In this document: positions 23,901 through 32,290 of the stretch, piece after piece | How positions within the stretch are numbered: position 1 is the stretch's first letter | Layout: each line of letters starts with the position of its first letter | Assembly: GCF_902459465.1 (NCBI RefSeq) | Contig: NC_047066.1 | Span: forward strand, 14,325,047-14,389,046 | DNA: 64,000 bases | DNA from: Asterias rubens | Taxonomy: Eukaryota; Echinodermata; Asteroidea; Forcipulatida; Asteriidae | Direction of reading: 5' to 3' | Program-made: the position numbers and the translations under genes | Notes under the pieces: generated by a model | Seen by the model: only the letters and a program-made list of their open reading frames with translations | The model's database searches: none | What the model was told of the DNA's origin: nothing

Positions 23901-26900
23901 GGCAAAGTTTTATGCAGTACATGCCATGCCTTTCTTAAACCTATCTTGACCAGACTGTTTGGAATGTTGATAAAAGGGTGAGGGTAGGACACACATTTAT
24001 GCCCTCCTTACTTGCCTAAAATATTCCTGAATAAATAACCCCCCCCCCCCCCCAACCACACACACAGGTCCAGATAGGGTTAAGCCATTGTTAGAACTGA
24101 AATGTTATGACCTATTTCAATCTATGTTTTTCCAAGGGCATTTCAGAATTCTAAGTCAAAATCACACTTAATATGAACTCATGAATAGTGTTTCTGCCTG
24201 ATGCATCCAACACAGATGCAGAATGTCTTGCAACTAGAATAGGCTTGGGTTTGTCTGGAGAATACAATTTTGTTTAATACAGCTACAACATTCCAGCTAG
24301 GTCGACTGTGCTACTTACTTGTTTCTTCTGTTTGTGTAGACAAACTTGCAGTTTTACTACAAACTGGTCGGAGGGGTGGCGTATACTTGGCCAGTTTTGG
24401 TGTTCCCTTTTTATCACTGTTGGGTTAAAAATAAATTACGAATTCAATAAAAATCTGACCTGACTCTAAAACCGAACTAAAATGGTGCTGCCACAAATGA
24501 CAAATTCTTGTAAGAAATGTTTTATCTAGTGTCAACTTTAGTTGATTTAGTGCACAAGTTCAGATTGATCAAATAAAAGATGGCTGGTGGTGCAAAAATT
24601 CATGATTGCTTGAGTTCTACTTTTTTTCAGTTGTGTTGAAATCTAGCTATCTAGCCAGTAATGTACAAATATATCATGGTTTATTTCGGGTGACTAGTCG
24701 ATATTAGCTCCCCTCGGTATTGGAAGTTGACAAACTAGTTCCCATGTTATATTTGTTTTAATATACTTCATGCACATTCAGTTACCGGAACATGACTTTT
24801 GAGCAAGAGAAAATTATTACTACTGTGAAACAAAATGCACATGATAAGTTTGTTCATGTGTTGGATGTCGCTTAGGGAGTGCTGTTCATGCGTGTATACA
24901 AAACGGTGCCAAAACACAATCAATAGCGCCCGGGAATGACGTCGCGCAATTGGTAATGCACATGACAAGTAGAATAGCTCCCAGGGAACTATTACTTGTC
25001 ATGCGCATTTACCACTTGCGTGAATACTCATATGCGCGCTTGGTAGTTAGCAAAGTTAACACCTGGCACGTGATAATGAATGGACCAATGAGAACTCGAC
25101 TCTCTGTCGTGAATATGTATGAGGTATAGTAATGACAAATAATGTTTGCTTTGTGACAGAAGATAGGCATGATGGCTAGGTGTTCACTGTACAAAAATCA
25201 GAGCATGCCAAAAGATTTGTTTTAAGCAATAACATGCAGATGAATAAAGCTTTCCAAAAAGTGGCGATTTAAAGTTTGTTATGTTTGATGTTATTTCGTG
25301 TTAACACGGCTCATATTATATACCTCAATCCATCTCTGAAAAAGGCACGTTTCCTCGACAATCTGGTCTTGGTTCTTTTATAGCGGTCCATGGCTCTCTG
25401 TCTTTCCTCTCTGCTGGGTGGTGTGATGTGCTCAAACAAACTGGGCACAAAGTCTGGCAACAGAAAGTCATTGCTTTTCCCCCCTACACATTGCAGGAAA
25501 TAAAACAAAAAGGGAAATCAATGCCAATTGCCAAAGGTAGGCCCAACACCCTGGAAAAAGCTTGAGTAAGCAAGTCAGGAGAAGCAAGTTAGCTCGTCAA
25601 GCTTTACTTCGCATCTACATGTAGTAAGGGTAGCAGTACTGGTAGTACGGTACGAAAGGAAAGATTTGCCACGATTTTAGGGACACCTCGAAAACAGGAC
25701 CTCCTACGATACATGTACAGTATTTATTATTGTATTAATATTAAGTCACATAGGGCTAGGCAGCTAGGAGGAGATTTTGGCACAGAATAAAGACAAGTCA
25801 CCAAGACAAATATCTTGCACATTCCACCCCATTCAGCTGGTTCGGATAGGACTCATCAATCAAAAGTAAAGTACTAACTAATATAACTTATGTTATGAAT
25901 TCATGATTTTAAATACATGGTGATGATTATGGTGATCATGAATATCACAATGTACTTCTAGAAACTATCAGGCTCACAGGCTCCCCTGTGCCTTATTTAT
26001 AGTTTCTATAACTAGAAGTAATCACAATGTTAACTTAATCATATTCATACGTGCTACTCCATTCTAAATTCTTACCGGAAATAAAAAGTGCACTGCAGAG
26101 TCGCGAATGGTCACTTGGACTCCATACACCTCTGTTGACGGCGGCTATCCACCTCTTTCTTCTTTCAGGATCGACAGGAAATCTATAGAAAGAAAGCCCA
26201 AGCTCTCCTGCCCTGTTGTGGCAGCCTTCCACTACACAGTTTGACATCTTGGTTGTTATGATTGCACTTGGAAATATATTGAGGGCGGTATTGTTGTTTT
26301 TTCAGTACGGAAATACCGCTGTTCAATACCGCTGTTCAATACGGCCGTTCAATACACCGTCGCCTCGCAGCTCGGGCAAAAGATCACCAAAATGGCTGCT
26401 CCATCCATGATCCAATGGTGATCACGGATTTCGCGGCTGTGATTGGTCAATGACAAATGGGGCGGGGCTTACTGGATCGGTGTATTTATGTGCTTACAAT
26501 CACCATTCTCTGCTTAATTTGGAAGCGCTGAAGATATCTCCGCTAGCTGTGGGAGCGAAGAATGCTAATGTTGAGTCTGCAAGGGCACAAGCTACCCCTT
26601 GAAAAATGCTTGACATACATGTAAGCCAGAATTCCCTGCTTCAATAAGCGCCGATTCTTCGCTAACGGTGAGCAGAACAACGATTCTGGGTCTTGATAAT
26701 GTTAACTTACCTTTTGGGCAGCTGTTGCTCGGCAAAGACATAGAACACTAACGCAACATTGGCAGGGAGCAGAACAATCATAACTAACAAAGACTTGAAG
26801 CTTCGTCGGTCCTGTGGGAAATAAAAAAGAATAATAATAATAAAAAACTCTTATATAGCGCATTTCACAATAACCGTATCAATGCTCTTTACATTAGTGC

Positions 26901-29437
26901 CCTGGTCATAGGGCCAATATCATCCCTGTAATGTTTCTCAGCTCCCTGGGGAGTATACAGCCCTGAGCTGCCTGTCAGGCGCTTGTGGCTTTTTCATACA
27001 CAATATCAACCTCTACCCTCGCAGGTACCCATTTATACCCCTGGGCGAAGAGAAGCAATTATAGTAAAGTATCTTGCTCAAGGACACAAGTGTCACGACC
27101 GGGATTCGAACCCACACTCCGGTGAATCAGCACCAGAACTGGAATTTGATGCTCTTAACCACTCGGCTATGACACTCTACGAGAATAAAGAATGATTATT
27201 ATTGAACCGTACTCCAGGTGTAGTGAGGCAACAACAATAACAATAATAATCATAATAATGTTAGCACTGTATACTCATCACTTCTTCCGACTCCTGTGAA
27301 AATATATCACAGGCATATTACTAAGGTGGGATTCGAACCCACGACCCTTGCACAGACCTGTATGCTTCATTTATGAAAGGGCAAGGGCACCACAGCATTT
27401 TCTCCTAGGTAAAGGGCACCCTATAAGGGGATTGTAAATTTCTACTGTAGCATTTCAAGGGCACCAAGGCAATGACCAGGGGCAACGGAGGCAATCGCCT
27501 TCATTGCCTCCGTGAAGTATCAGGCCTGCTTGCCATTCTAGAGCAGTGTCTTACCAACTAGACTATCGAGATTGCCCAGTAGCTAGAGGCAGTTCGAATC
27601 CTAGGTTTTGGCAGCATGTACAAGATGTTAATAGATGATAAATTTGCATCGGGGATAAAGAATATTAATTTTGTCTTTTTGCCCATACACCGATGTGTGT
27701 TAGCACTGTCCAATACTCAGTACTTCCCGAGTCCTGTGAATACTCAGTTCTTATAAACCATTTTAGAAAACCCCTACAAGGGCCATATCAAAGCGCACAT
27801 TTTATTTCCCTGCAAGGTATGTGAAGCTACGATATTTGAAGTATGAGACACTTTTTAAACTCATCGGAACGAGCTAGAAATCCATAACAAATTGCAAAAA
27901 TCTTGTTCCACCTGTCAAGGTCATTCAGTGTGACTTACCCTTTGGGCGATCTGTTCCTTCACTTTGCCGTTGAAATGAAAGAAAGCTCCTCCCATTCCGA
28001 TGAGTACCAATGCACCTGTGTCAAGTTTAACCCATAAACCACATTAAATAATAACAAATCATATAAATAAATTGTTCTTATATAGCGTTTTATGGAAGTT
28101 GAAGTGCGTGGCCAAGCAGCTAAGAGCACTGAACCTGGGGCCGATTTCACAAAGCAATAAAATTCATCGCAACACAAATTTTCAGTGTCACCATAGTGAT
28201 TTGAATTGTGACACACACTTTAATAAGCAACTACGATTGATTTGCAGTTACGATCAATTTTAGATCTTTGTGAAATCGGCCCCAGCTGCATCTAATCAGC
28301 AGAGTGTGGGTTTGAGTCCAGGTCGTGACAAAGCAGGAAAACTTAACCATTGCGTTGTCCTTCAGATGGGACGTATGTTTGTTGGTCCAATGTGTTGTTA
28401 TAAAAACTAACACACATGAAGGACCCCAGAACACACTTATCGCAAAGAGAAGGGGTATGCCACAGTGTGTCTGGCAGTCAGACCCAATCTTCAATCATAA
28501 AGGTTGTGCTAGAAAGCAAGACAGAAAGTTCATCACACCCCTAGGTATTAAAGCGCTCATGAAAGCACATGTTTGAGACCTATTCCTTTACAGCACTGGT
28601 GTAACAGTTTTACAAGGTGATGTGGCGCAGATCTGCTAATCAAACAAGGAACACTGGGGTGAGCCCTTTCTCTTTGCGATAAGTGCACTGTTTTTTTTCT
28701 TCTTTGCATTACACAACACTCAAGACCTACGGCTTTATGTTTCATCCGAAGGAGACAGCAATAATGGTATTAAAGTGTCTCGTGAAAGGATACAAGTGTC
28801 ACGACCGGGAATCGAACCCACACTCTGCTGATCAGAAACAACACAGCTCGAGTCCGTTGTGCATACCTGCTCGACCACCACGCATCAATTTCATTCAATT
28901 GGCCTTTTTGAGGTATGGCAGACACTATCGGAGTGCACTGTTTGGTTTGAGTTTAACAGACGAATTTACTCAACCCCAATAGTGTCATACAAATGTGTTC
29001 ACCATATCTCAAAATGGATTATTAATGTTCATGGCCCCCTACTTAAAAAATCTTCAAAACAAAGTGAACAAGAATTGCATACCTAGTCTGTGGTCATATA
29101 AAATCTTGACCAGTAAGATGATGATGAAGGGCAGAGTCCGTTCCAGAAGTGGCCTGATAGCTCTGAAGTGACCCTCAGCCCCGCCCCCTTCTGGCCGGTC
29201 ACCGTCGTCCCCGACTCCGATACCACCCTGTCCCAGCCCCGCCTCATTGGGATTCCGTGGTTCATTACTATTCTCCTGGTCGGCGTTCACAAACGGCATT
29301 TCGATGATCACCCCCTCCTGGCCCCGCCCACTTTGAGGGAGGACAGGATCGTCCATTGTGGCCAGGCCAGGGATTAAACCCTGCAGGACGTTCTCCAGCC
29401 CGTTGCTCAGAGGGTGCTGTTCACTTGTGCCTGCCAT
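12610..29437 (-). CDS. RNFT1/RNFT2-like multi-pass RING E3 ubiquitin ligase (8 coding exons)
   Basis: Predicted membrane E3 ubiquitin ligase. Coding exons on the minus strand are 29437-29083, 28015-27939, 26811-26711, 19168-19015, 15578-15432, 15028-14963, 13838-13737 and 12741-12610. Every junction is GT-AG and phases agree throughout, giving 377 aa plus stop. The acidic, Gly/Asn-rich N-terminus has no signal peptide. Hydrophobic segments follow from PFIIILLVKILYDHRLG through exons 2-5, including the family-like blocks DFWTLLWIIGITDFVIK and TSQLYRFLTPVPIW. A C-terminal RING is split over two exons: CPICQDSYTNPVELHCK (exon 7), then [20 protein letters not shown] and CRA (exon 8). All eight zinc ligands are present. 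The block order and the short tail after the RING match RNFT proteins (human members about 435-444 aa). Intron 3 hosts a 6.9-kb transposon. I cannot decide between RNFT1 and RNFT2. Confidence 0.92.
12826..13160. repeat. Family K repeat, diverged copy in RNFT intron 7
   Basis: Contains CATTGCCTTGATGCCCTTGA and GCCCTTTGCAAAATGAAAA, shared with the copies at 39252 and 58409. It occupies the intron between the last two RNFT exons. Confidence 0.5.
13972..14286. repeat. MITE family A copy with both termini
   Basis: Left AAGGCAGTGGAAACTATTAG and right CTAATAGTGTCCAGTGTCTT are diverged terminal inverted repeats. The body has TTGGTAACGAGTAATTGG and GAGCTGTTGATAGTATAAAA. It lies in RNFT intron 6. Confidence 0.75.
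14583..14752. repeat. MITE family C, truncated copy
   Basis: Begins AAAGCCATTGGACCCTTTCG and carries TTACAGGGTTTACAGAAGG and GGTGAAAGACTTCTCTTG. It stops near CTCGCGGTCAAAC, so about half of the element is absent. Confidence 0.7.
15225..15430 (+). repeat. SINE 3' body and (ATT)n tail
   Basis: Contains GAGGGCAGAGATGG, CCCAGGGAGCTGAGATGG and GAAGCGCTTTGAGAC, and ends GCGCTATATAAGAACCG plus an ATT run. It shares this body with 34861-35175. The ATT run abuts the splice donor of RNFT exon 5 (GTAATAAT on the minus strand), so the tail now forms the start of that intron. Confidence 0.7.
16021..16162. repeat. MITE family D copy, about 140 bp
   Basis: Left arm GGGAGACTTTGGAACGCTAG then GTGGCAGCAGACTTACCA. 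Right arm TGGTAAGTCTGCTGCCACC then AAGCGTCTTAAAAGTCTCC. Long imperfect inverted repeats make the whole element a potential hairpin. A sister copy lies at 43971-44112. Confidence 0.85.
16281..18354. mobile_element. 2.07-kb DNA transposon with 25-bp TIRs (possible Tc1/mariner/pogo-type)
   Basis: Left terminus CCGTATTTTCCTGCGGATAA then GACGC (16281-16305). The right terminus is its inverted copy with one mismatch (18330-18354). Each end is flanked by TA, which fits a TA target duplication. I see no transposase. A GC-rich stretch (about 17670-18060) has open frames on both strands with no domain I recognise, and a LINE fragment is nested at about 16736-17052. It sits in RNFT intron 4. The superfamily is inferred from the TA duplication only. 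Confidence 0.7.
16736..17052 (+). mobile_element. 5'-truncated LINE 3' end (CR1/L2-type)
   Basis: Reading from 16771 it encodes LWNQLPSNIRAAPTLDTFKK then LLKNQLFKN and a stop at 16860, the typical C-terminus of CR1/L2-group reverse transcriptase ORFs. A 3' UTR follows, ending GCGCTATATAAATGTAATC and an ATT run. It is nested inside the 16281-18354 transposon. Confidence 0.75.
18365..18650. repeat. Inverted-repeat (foldback) element in RNFT intron 4
   Basis: AGAAATTAGTAAAACAATGTC near 18510 has its complement GACATTGTTTTACTTATTTC near 18594. In between is the short palindrome CGTCTCAGTGATCATGAGACG. Related words (AAAATATTACTTGCTG and AATAAAACAATTTTACATG) recur at 35560-35660. Confidence 0.6.
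19776..23949 (+). CDS. Transposon-encoded SWIM zinc finger - YqaJ-type exonuclease (4 exons)
   Basis: Predicted DNA exonuclease carried by the transposon. Exons are 19776-20104, 20540-20770, 21593-21734 and 23173-23949, with GT-AG introns and consistent phases; total 1479 nt, 492 aa. A SWIM finger spans the first junction: C105-S-C107 then C115-C-H117. The YqaJ/lambda-exonuclease-like nuclease fold follows, with RLTSSSFGKV (from about residue 304), the conserved Glu in GISHEIQGKKAY (about 346), GASPDG (377-382), LEVKCP (393-398; E394 and K396 are the usual metal/catalytic pair) and YYYQVQGQ (431-438). No stop or frameshift was found, so unlike the transposase it appears intact. The ATG at 19776 (ATGGCGGCG) is the first in frame with the SWIM exon. 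Its role in transposition is unproven; end processing or recombination of the element is a guess from the YqaJ family. Confidence 0.87.
20960..20994. repeat. (TTA)n microsatellite
   Basis: A short TTA/ATT run inside the second intron of the YqaJ gene, after CTTCCTTTATT. It has no coding meaning. Confidence 0.8.
22008..26247 (-). pseudogene. THAP - coiled-coil - DDE (IS5/Harbinger-type) transposase, frameshifted
   Basis: Exons on the minus strand are 26247-26076, 25483-25324, 24416-24319 and 23103 downward, with GT-AG introns and matching phases. As read it is 462 aa, ending at 22145. The THAP domain (residues 1-76) has C4, C9 and C51 but Leu54 where the zinc-binding His should be; PDFVPSLF closes it. 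A Lys/Arg stretch and a coiled coil (about 154-191) follow, then a DDE_Tnp_4-like core: D333 in IIDGTEI, D386 in SGSISDNRI, and MADKGF (417). At an A6 run on the minus strand (22178-22183) one base appears lost. The frame then ends at TEYM instead of continuing through the HVERAI block that carries the third acidic catalytic residue. The other frame resumes that homology and stops at 22008. It would be inactive unless the shift is a sequencing error. Confidence 0.85.
26828..27195 (-). mobile_element. tRNA-derived SINE, full-length copy
   Basis: On the minus strand: AGAGTGTCATAGCCGAGTGG and TTAAGAGCAT (A-box region of a class-II, Leu/Ser-like tRNA), GGAGTGTGGGTTCGAATCCC (B box), GTCGTGACACTTGTGTCCTT then GAGCAAGATAC, a body with CCCAGGGAGCTGAG, and an end in GCGCTATATAAGAG plus ATT repeats. 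It lies in RNFT intron 2. Confidence 0.85.
27295..27740 (-). repeat. Second tRNA-like SINE family, interrupted by a family K repeat
   Basis: TAAGGTGGGATTCGAACCCA (complement of a B box) at 27324 and GTCTTACCAACTAGACTATC (complement of an A box) at about 27550 belong to one tRNA-like head. Between them sits a block (about 27355-27530) with the family K words GGGCAAGGGCACCACAGC and GGGCACCAAGGCAATGACC. The SINE body resumes with GCATCGGGGATAAAGAATAT and CACCGATGTGTGTTAGCACT. Confidence 0.65.
28093..28335 (+). mobile_element. SINE head interrupted by an MITE
   Basis: GTGGCCAAGCAGCTAAGAGC (A-box region) and GAGTGTGGGTTTGAGTCCAG (B-box region) belong to the same SINE family as 26828-27195. They are separated by a 147-bp inverted-repeat element at 28137-28283. 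Confidence 0.75.
28137..28283. repeat. MITE with GGGGCCGATTTCACAAAG termini
   Basis: Left GGGGCCGATTTCACAAAG and right CTTTGTGAAATCGGCCCC form a perfect inverted repeat of at least 17 bp. It sits between the A- and B-box regions of a SINE. The internal sequence is also partly self-complementary (ATTTGAATTGTGACAC and GTGTCACC). Confidence 0.85.
28728..28895 (-). mobile_element. SINE head, partial
   Basis: GTCACGACCGGGAATCGAAC then CCACACTCTGCTGATCAG is the complement of the B-box half of the class-II tRNA-like SINE. The A-box half is diverged (CTGCTCGACCACC). It lies in RNFT intron 1. Confidence 0.65.
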
Positions 29438-30248
29438 TGTCTTTTAATCCTGTCACTTTCAGATTTTTCACATCGATGTCGGTGAACTTGAAACTTTCGT
29501 TTCAAAACACTAGCAGGAAATCATAACCTGCAAGATCATAGTGCATGTACATGATAAAAAAGAAGTGATAAATGATACACAGAAAATTAGTATCCAACCA
29601 TAATAAAAAAGATGTAAAACACTGGATCGAATAACCGATACAGCCTCCCGACGATCGCAACTACATGTATGACCTGACAGAGTCATGTGATTGTGAGCTT
29701 TCTAATTATGATTATAAAACAGACCATGGATGTAGAATAATAAAAACTTTACACAAACAATTTCAAACAAGTTATTATTGAACTAACTGCAGAGATCCTC
29801 AGAAACGCAAAAAAAAACCTCCCCTGACTGAGAAGCCACACAACCATGACAACCCAGGAGAAGCGGTTGATGAATGTGTTGGGGAAATGTTTCTGTATCC
29901 TGCCACCATTTTTGTTATAATTTTATGGTAAAAAAATAGTTTTTTGGATAACTTTCCAGATGGCGCCACCACTTTTTCACTCATTTTTACAAAAAGGGAT
30001 ATATCAATCAGGTAAATTAGATACTATAGTAGGAAAAGTATTTTATTTCGAATGAAAAAGTGGAAACTTTTCCGATTCACTTCACACAGCGAAAAAGGTT
30101 TAAATAAAATTAACACGAAACCAGATTCATTCCAATTCCAGCAGTCCACGTCAAAAGTACACTTGAGCCTCAACTTGTATTGTATTGTAACATGTCAGGG
30201 CGTCACTGGGATAGCACAAATGGTACATTTTTCTTAGAAAAATGAGAG

Positions 30249-30440
30249 GGTCCTACTAAATTCTAAAAGCCGACAACTCGCCGACAACGCCGACAACTCG
30301 TCCAGAGCGCCGACAACTCGCCGACAACAAGTTGCAGACACCTTAAAAACAGCAAACTAACCAACTTGTTGTCGGCGAGTTGTCGGCGCTCTGGACGAGT
30401 TGTCGGCGTTGTCGGCGAGTTGTCGGCTTTTAGTAGGACC
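30249..30440. repeat. Near-perfect hairpin element built from an 11-bp module
   Basis: Left arm from about 30267 repeats CCGACAACTCG and CCGACAACG blocks, with CGTCCAGAGCG in the middle. The right arm is its exact reverse complement up to about 30430, with a spacer of about 35 bp between the arms. The outer ends GGTCCTACTAAA and TTTAGTAGGACC are also inverted. Arms total about 70 bp and are GC-rich in an AT-rich setting. A 5-base insertion (TTCTA) is the only clear asymmetry. Confidence 0.92.
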
Positions 30441-31095
30441 GAAATGAGACTAACCTGTTTATTATGAGGTTGAAAAACATTGACAACTGCGCTTTAGTTA
30501 GCTGTTGTCGGACTCTGATGTCGATGTAAAGTGCGTGTTATCTACCGCCCCCAAGCGGCAACCCAAAAATATAGGCCCTTTTCGTCGAAACCACGGCTTC
30601 GGCTTTTGCCCCGCGGTTGCGGTTGGTACACGCTCCAGGGCTTCACAGGGAGTCTGAAATCGAATCCAAAGCCAAAGCCGTAGTTTCGTAAAGAAAAACA
30701 ACTACATCTAAACTGAAATAGCTCCCTCTAACGGAACAGCAGCGTAAGGATGATAGAAAACAATCTATAGATGAGAGTTTATTTGTAAGATGACACGCCA
30801 AAAGACAAAGACGAAAAGCAAATTTCTCCCACACTATTCCAATATTTTAAATTTAAAAAATGATGAAAGAGAGACAGCAAGCTCAATTATTTAAACCCCA
30901 AGAAACATCGCATTTAGCCTTAAAAAAGGTTGAACTTTTATCCAGTTACTGTTATTGTGTGCAAATGTGAATTAAAGTTTGTTCCATATTTCTCCATGCA
31001 TATACAAACATGACAATCTCACATGAAAGAAATTTCATGGCAAACTTAGCAACGCGTACAAGGAAGGAAAATGTATGTGACTTTATTTATAGTTT

Positions 31096-31452
31096 AAAGC
31101 CATCGGACCCTTTCGGTTCAGAAAAAAAGAAAAAATTCATTGATTTACAAACAACTTACAGGGTTTACAGAAGGCAATGGTGAAAGACTTCTCTTGAAAT
31201 ATTATTCAATGAAATGCTTTACTTTTTGAGAAAACAGCAAAACAATAACGAGAATTACGGATTTATTTTAAACACATGTCATGACACGGCGAAACGGGCA
31301 GAAACAAGGGTAGGTTTTTCCTTTGTTTTCGCCCGACTCCGATGACCGATTGAGCCTAAATTTTCACAGGTTTGTTATTTTATATATAAGTTGTGGTACA
31401 CAAAGTGTGGGCCTTGGACAACACTGTTTACCGAAAGGGTCCAATGGCTTTA
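31096..31452. repeat. MITE family C, complete copy
   Basis: Begins AAAGCCATCGGACCCTTTCG and ends CGAAAGGGTCCAATGGCTTT: near-perfect terminal inverted repeats of about 20 bp. The body is as in the 2262-2628 copy. Confidence 0.85.
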
Positions 31453-31605
31453 ATTGTACATCCAACAGCACAAATAACATAAAGACAGGATGAAAAGGAA
31501 GTAAGAAGTTATGTTCACTTTAAGAGGAACCAAAAAGAGGGAAAACCCACACAAGGTGTGAGGTGGGATTCGAACCAGGGTCCAAAGAAACCACCGAGTC
31601 TACCG

Positions 31606-31742
31606 AGGGTCGATTTCACAAAGAGTTACGACTAGTCCTAACTAAGGACCAGTCCTGGGAGATATGAAAAAACGCATGGCTAGTCTTAAGTTAGCCTAAC
31701 TCAAGATAAGACTAGTCTTAACTCTTTGTGAAATCCACCCCT
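31606..31742. repeat. MITE with GTCGATTTCACAAAGAGTTA termini
   Basis: Left AGGGTCGATTTCACAAAGAG and right CTCTTTGTGAAATCCACCCC are inverted. GACTAGTCCTAACTAAGGAC and GATAAGACTAGTCTTAAC continue the pairing inward. It is about 137 bp, possibly related in its termini to the 28137 element. Confidence 0.8.
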
Positions 31743-31913
31743 GATCCCACAATTGCTTTGATTAAAACGAAACCAAGAGATAAAGAAACTCAACATCTCA
31801 CAAAGTTTGAAATAAAATGGCAATGCCTTTATTTTGATAATAATCTTCCCCTTTGCATATCCACTTTGGCACAAATAAAGTTTTGAGCCAAATCCAAAGA
31901 ACACATTGTATGT

Positions 31914-32290
31914 TAAAGGCAATGGACACATTTGGTCAATTGTAAAAACCAGTATTTTCTCACTAAATGTCTGTTATGCATACAATAACAATTCTGCGAA
32001 AATTTGGGCTCAATTGGCCTTTGAAGTAGCAAGAGAATAATGAACGTAAAAACACCCTTGTTGCACAATGTTTGTGCTTTCAGATGCACAATAAACGGCT
32101 TCTGATGAAGTCTTCTGATATTTAGTGAGAAATTACCTCTTTCTTAAAAAACAACTTTACTTCAGAGGGAGCCGATTCTCATAATGTTTTGTTTTTATGC
32201 TACAAACAGCTCTCCATTGCTTACTACACCAAGTAAGTTTTTATGGTAACACATATTTTGAGTAACAACCAATAGTGTCCATGTGCCTTT
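31914..32290. repeat. MITE family A copy (long)
   Basis: Starts TTAAAGGCAATGGACACATT and ends CCAATAGTGTCCATGTGCC. Contains AGGGAGCCGATTCTCATAAT and ACACCCTTGTTGCACAATG. Confidence 0.75.

Larger units (their letters stand above)
19631..26486. mobile_element. ISL2EU-like DNA transposon with YqaJ nuclease and THAP-DDE transposase genes
   Basis: Perfect 26-bp terminal inverted repeats (left 19631-19656, right 26461-26486) share AATACACCGATCCAGTAAGC then CCCGCC. If the true TIR starts at ACACC or CACC, the flanking AT or TA gives a 2-bp target duplication. Two convergent genes lie inside: a SWIM-YqaJ nuclease on + (19776-23949) and a THAP/coiled-coil/DDE transposase on - (26247 down to about 22008). 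Their 3' ends interleave: the last transposase exon lies within the third intron of the YqaJ gene. DDE transposase plus YqaJ is the layout I recall for ISL2EU elements, relatives of IS5 and Harbinger. The name is inferred; the structure is seen. Total 6.86 kb, in RNFT intron 3. Confidence 0.85.
19601..26692. repeat. MITE family E copy split by the ISL2EU-like transposon
   Basis: The left half starts GGGCCCAGTTTCATGGCTCT (19601), the same terminus as the MITE at 38118-38362. Right of the transposon, GTGCTTACAATCACCATTCT (about 26490) matches the complement of the internal part of that MITE. A degraded right terminus, GAGCAGAACAACGATTCTGG, follows near 26670. The transposon (19631-26486) therefore landed inside this older element. 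The right edge is approximate and lies less than 20 bp from the splice donor of RNFT exon 3. Confidence 0.6.
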
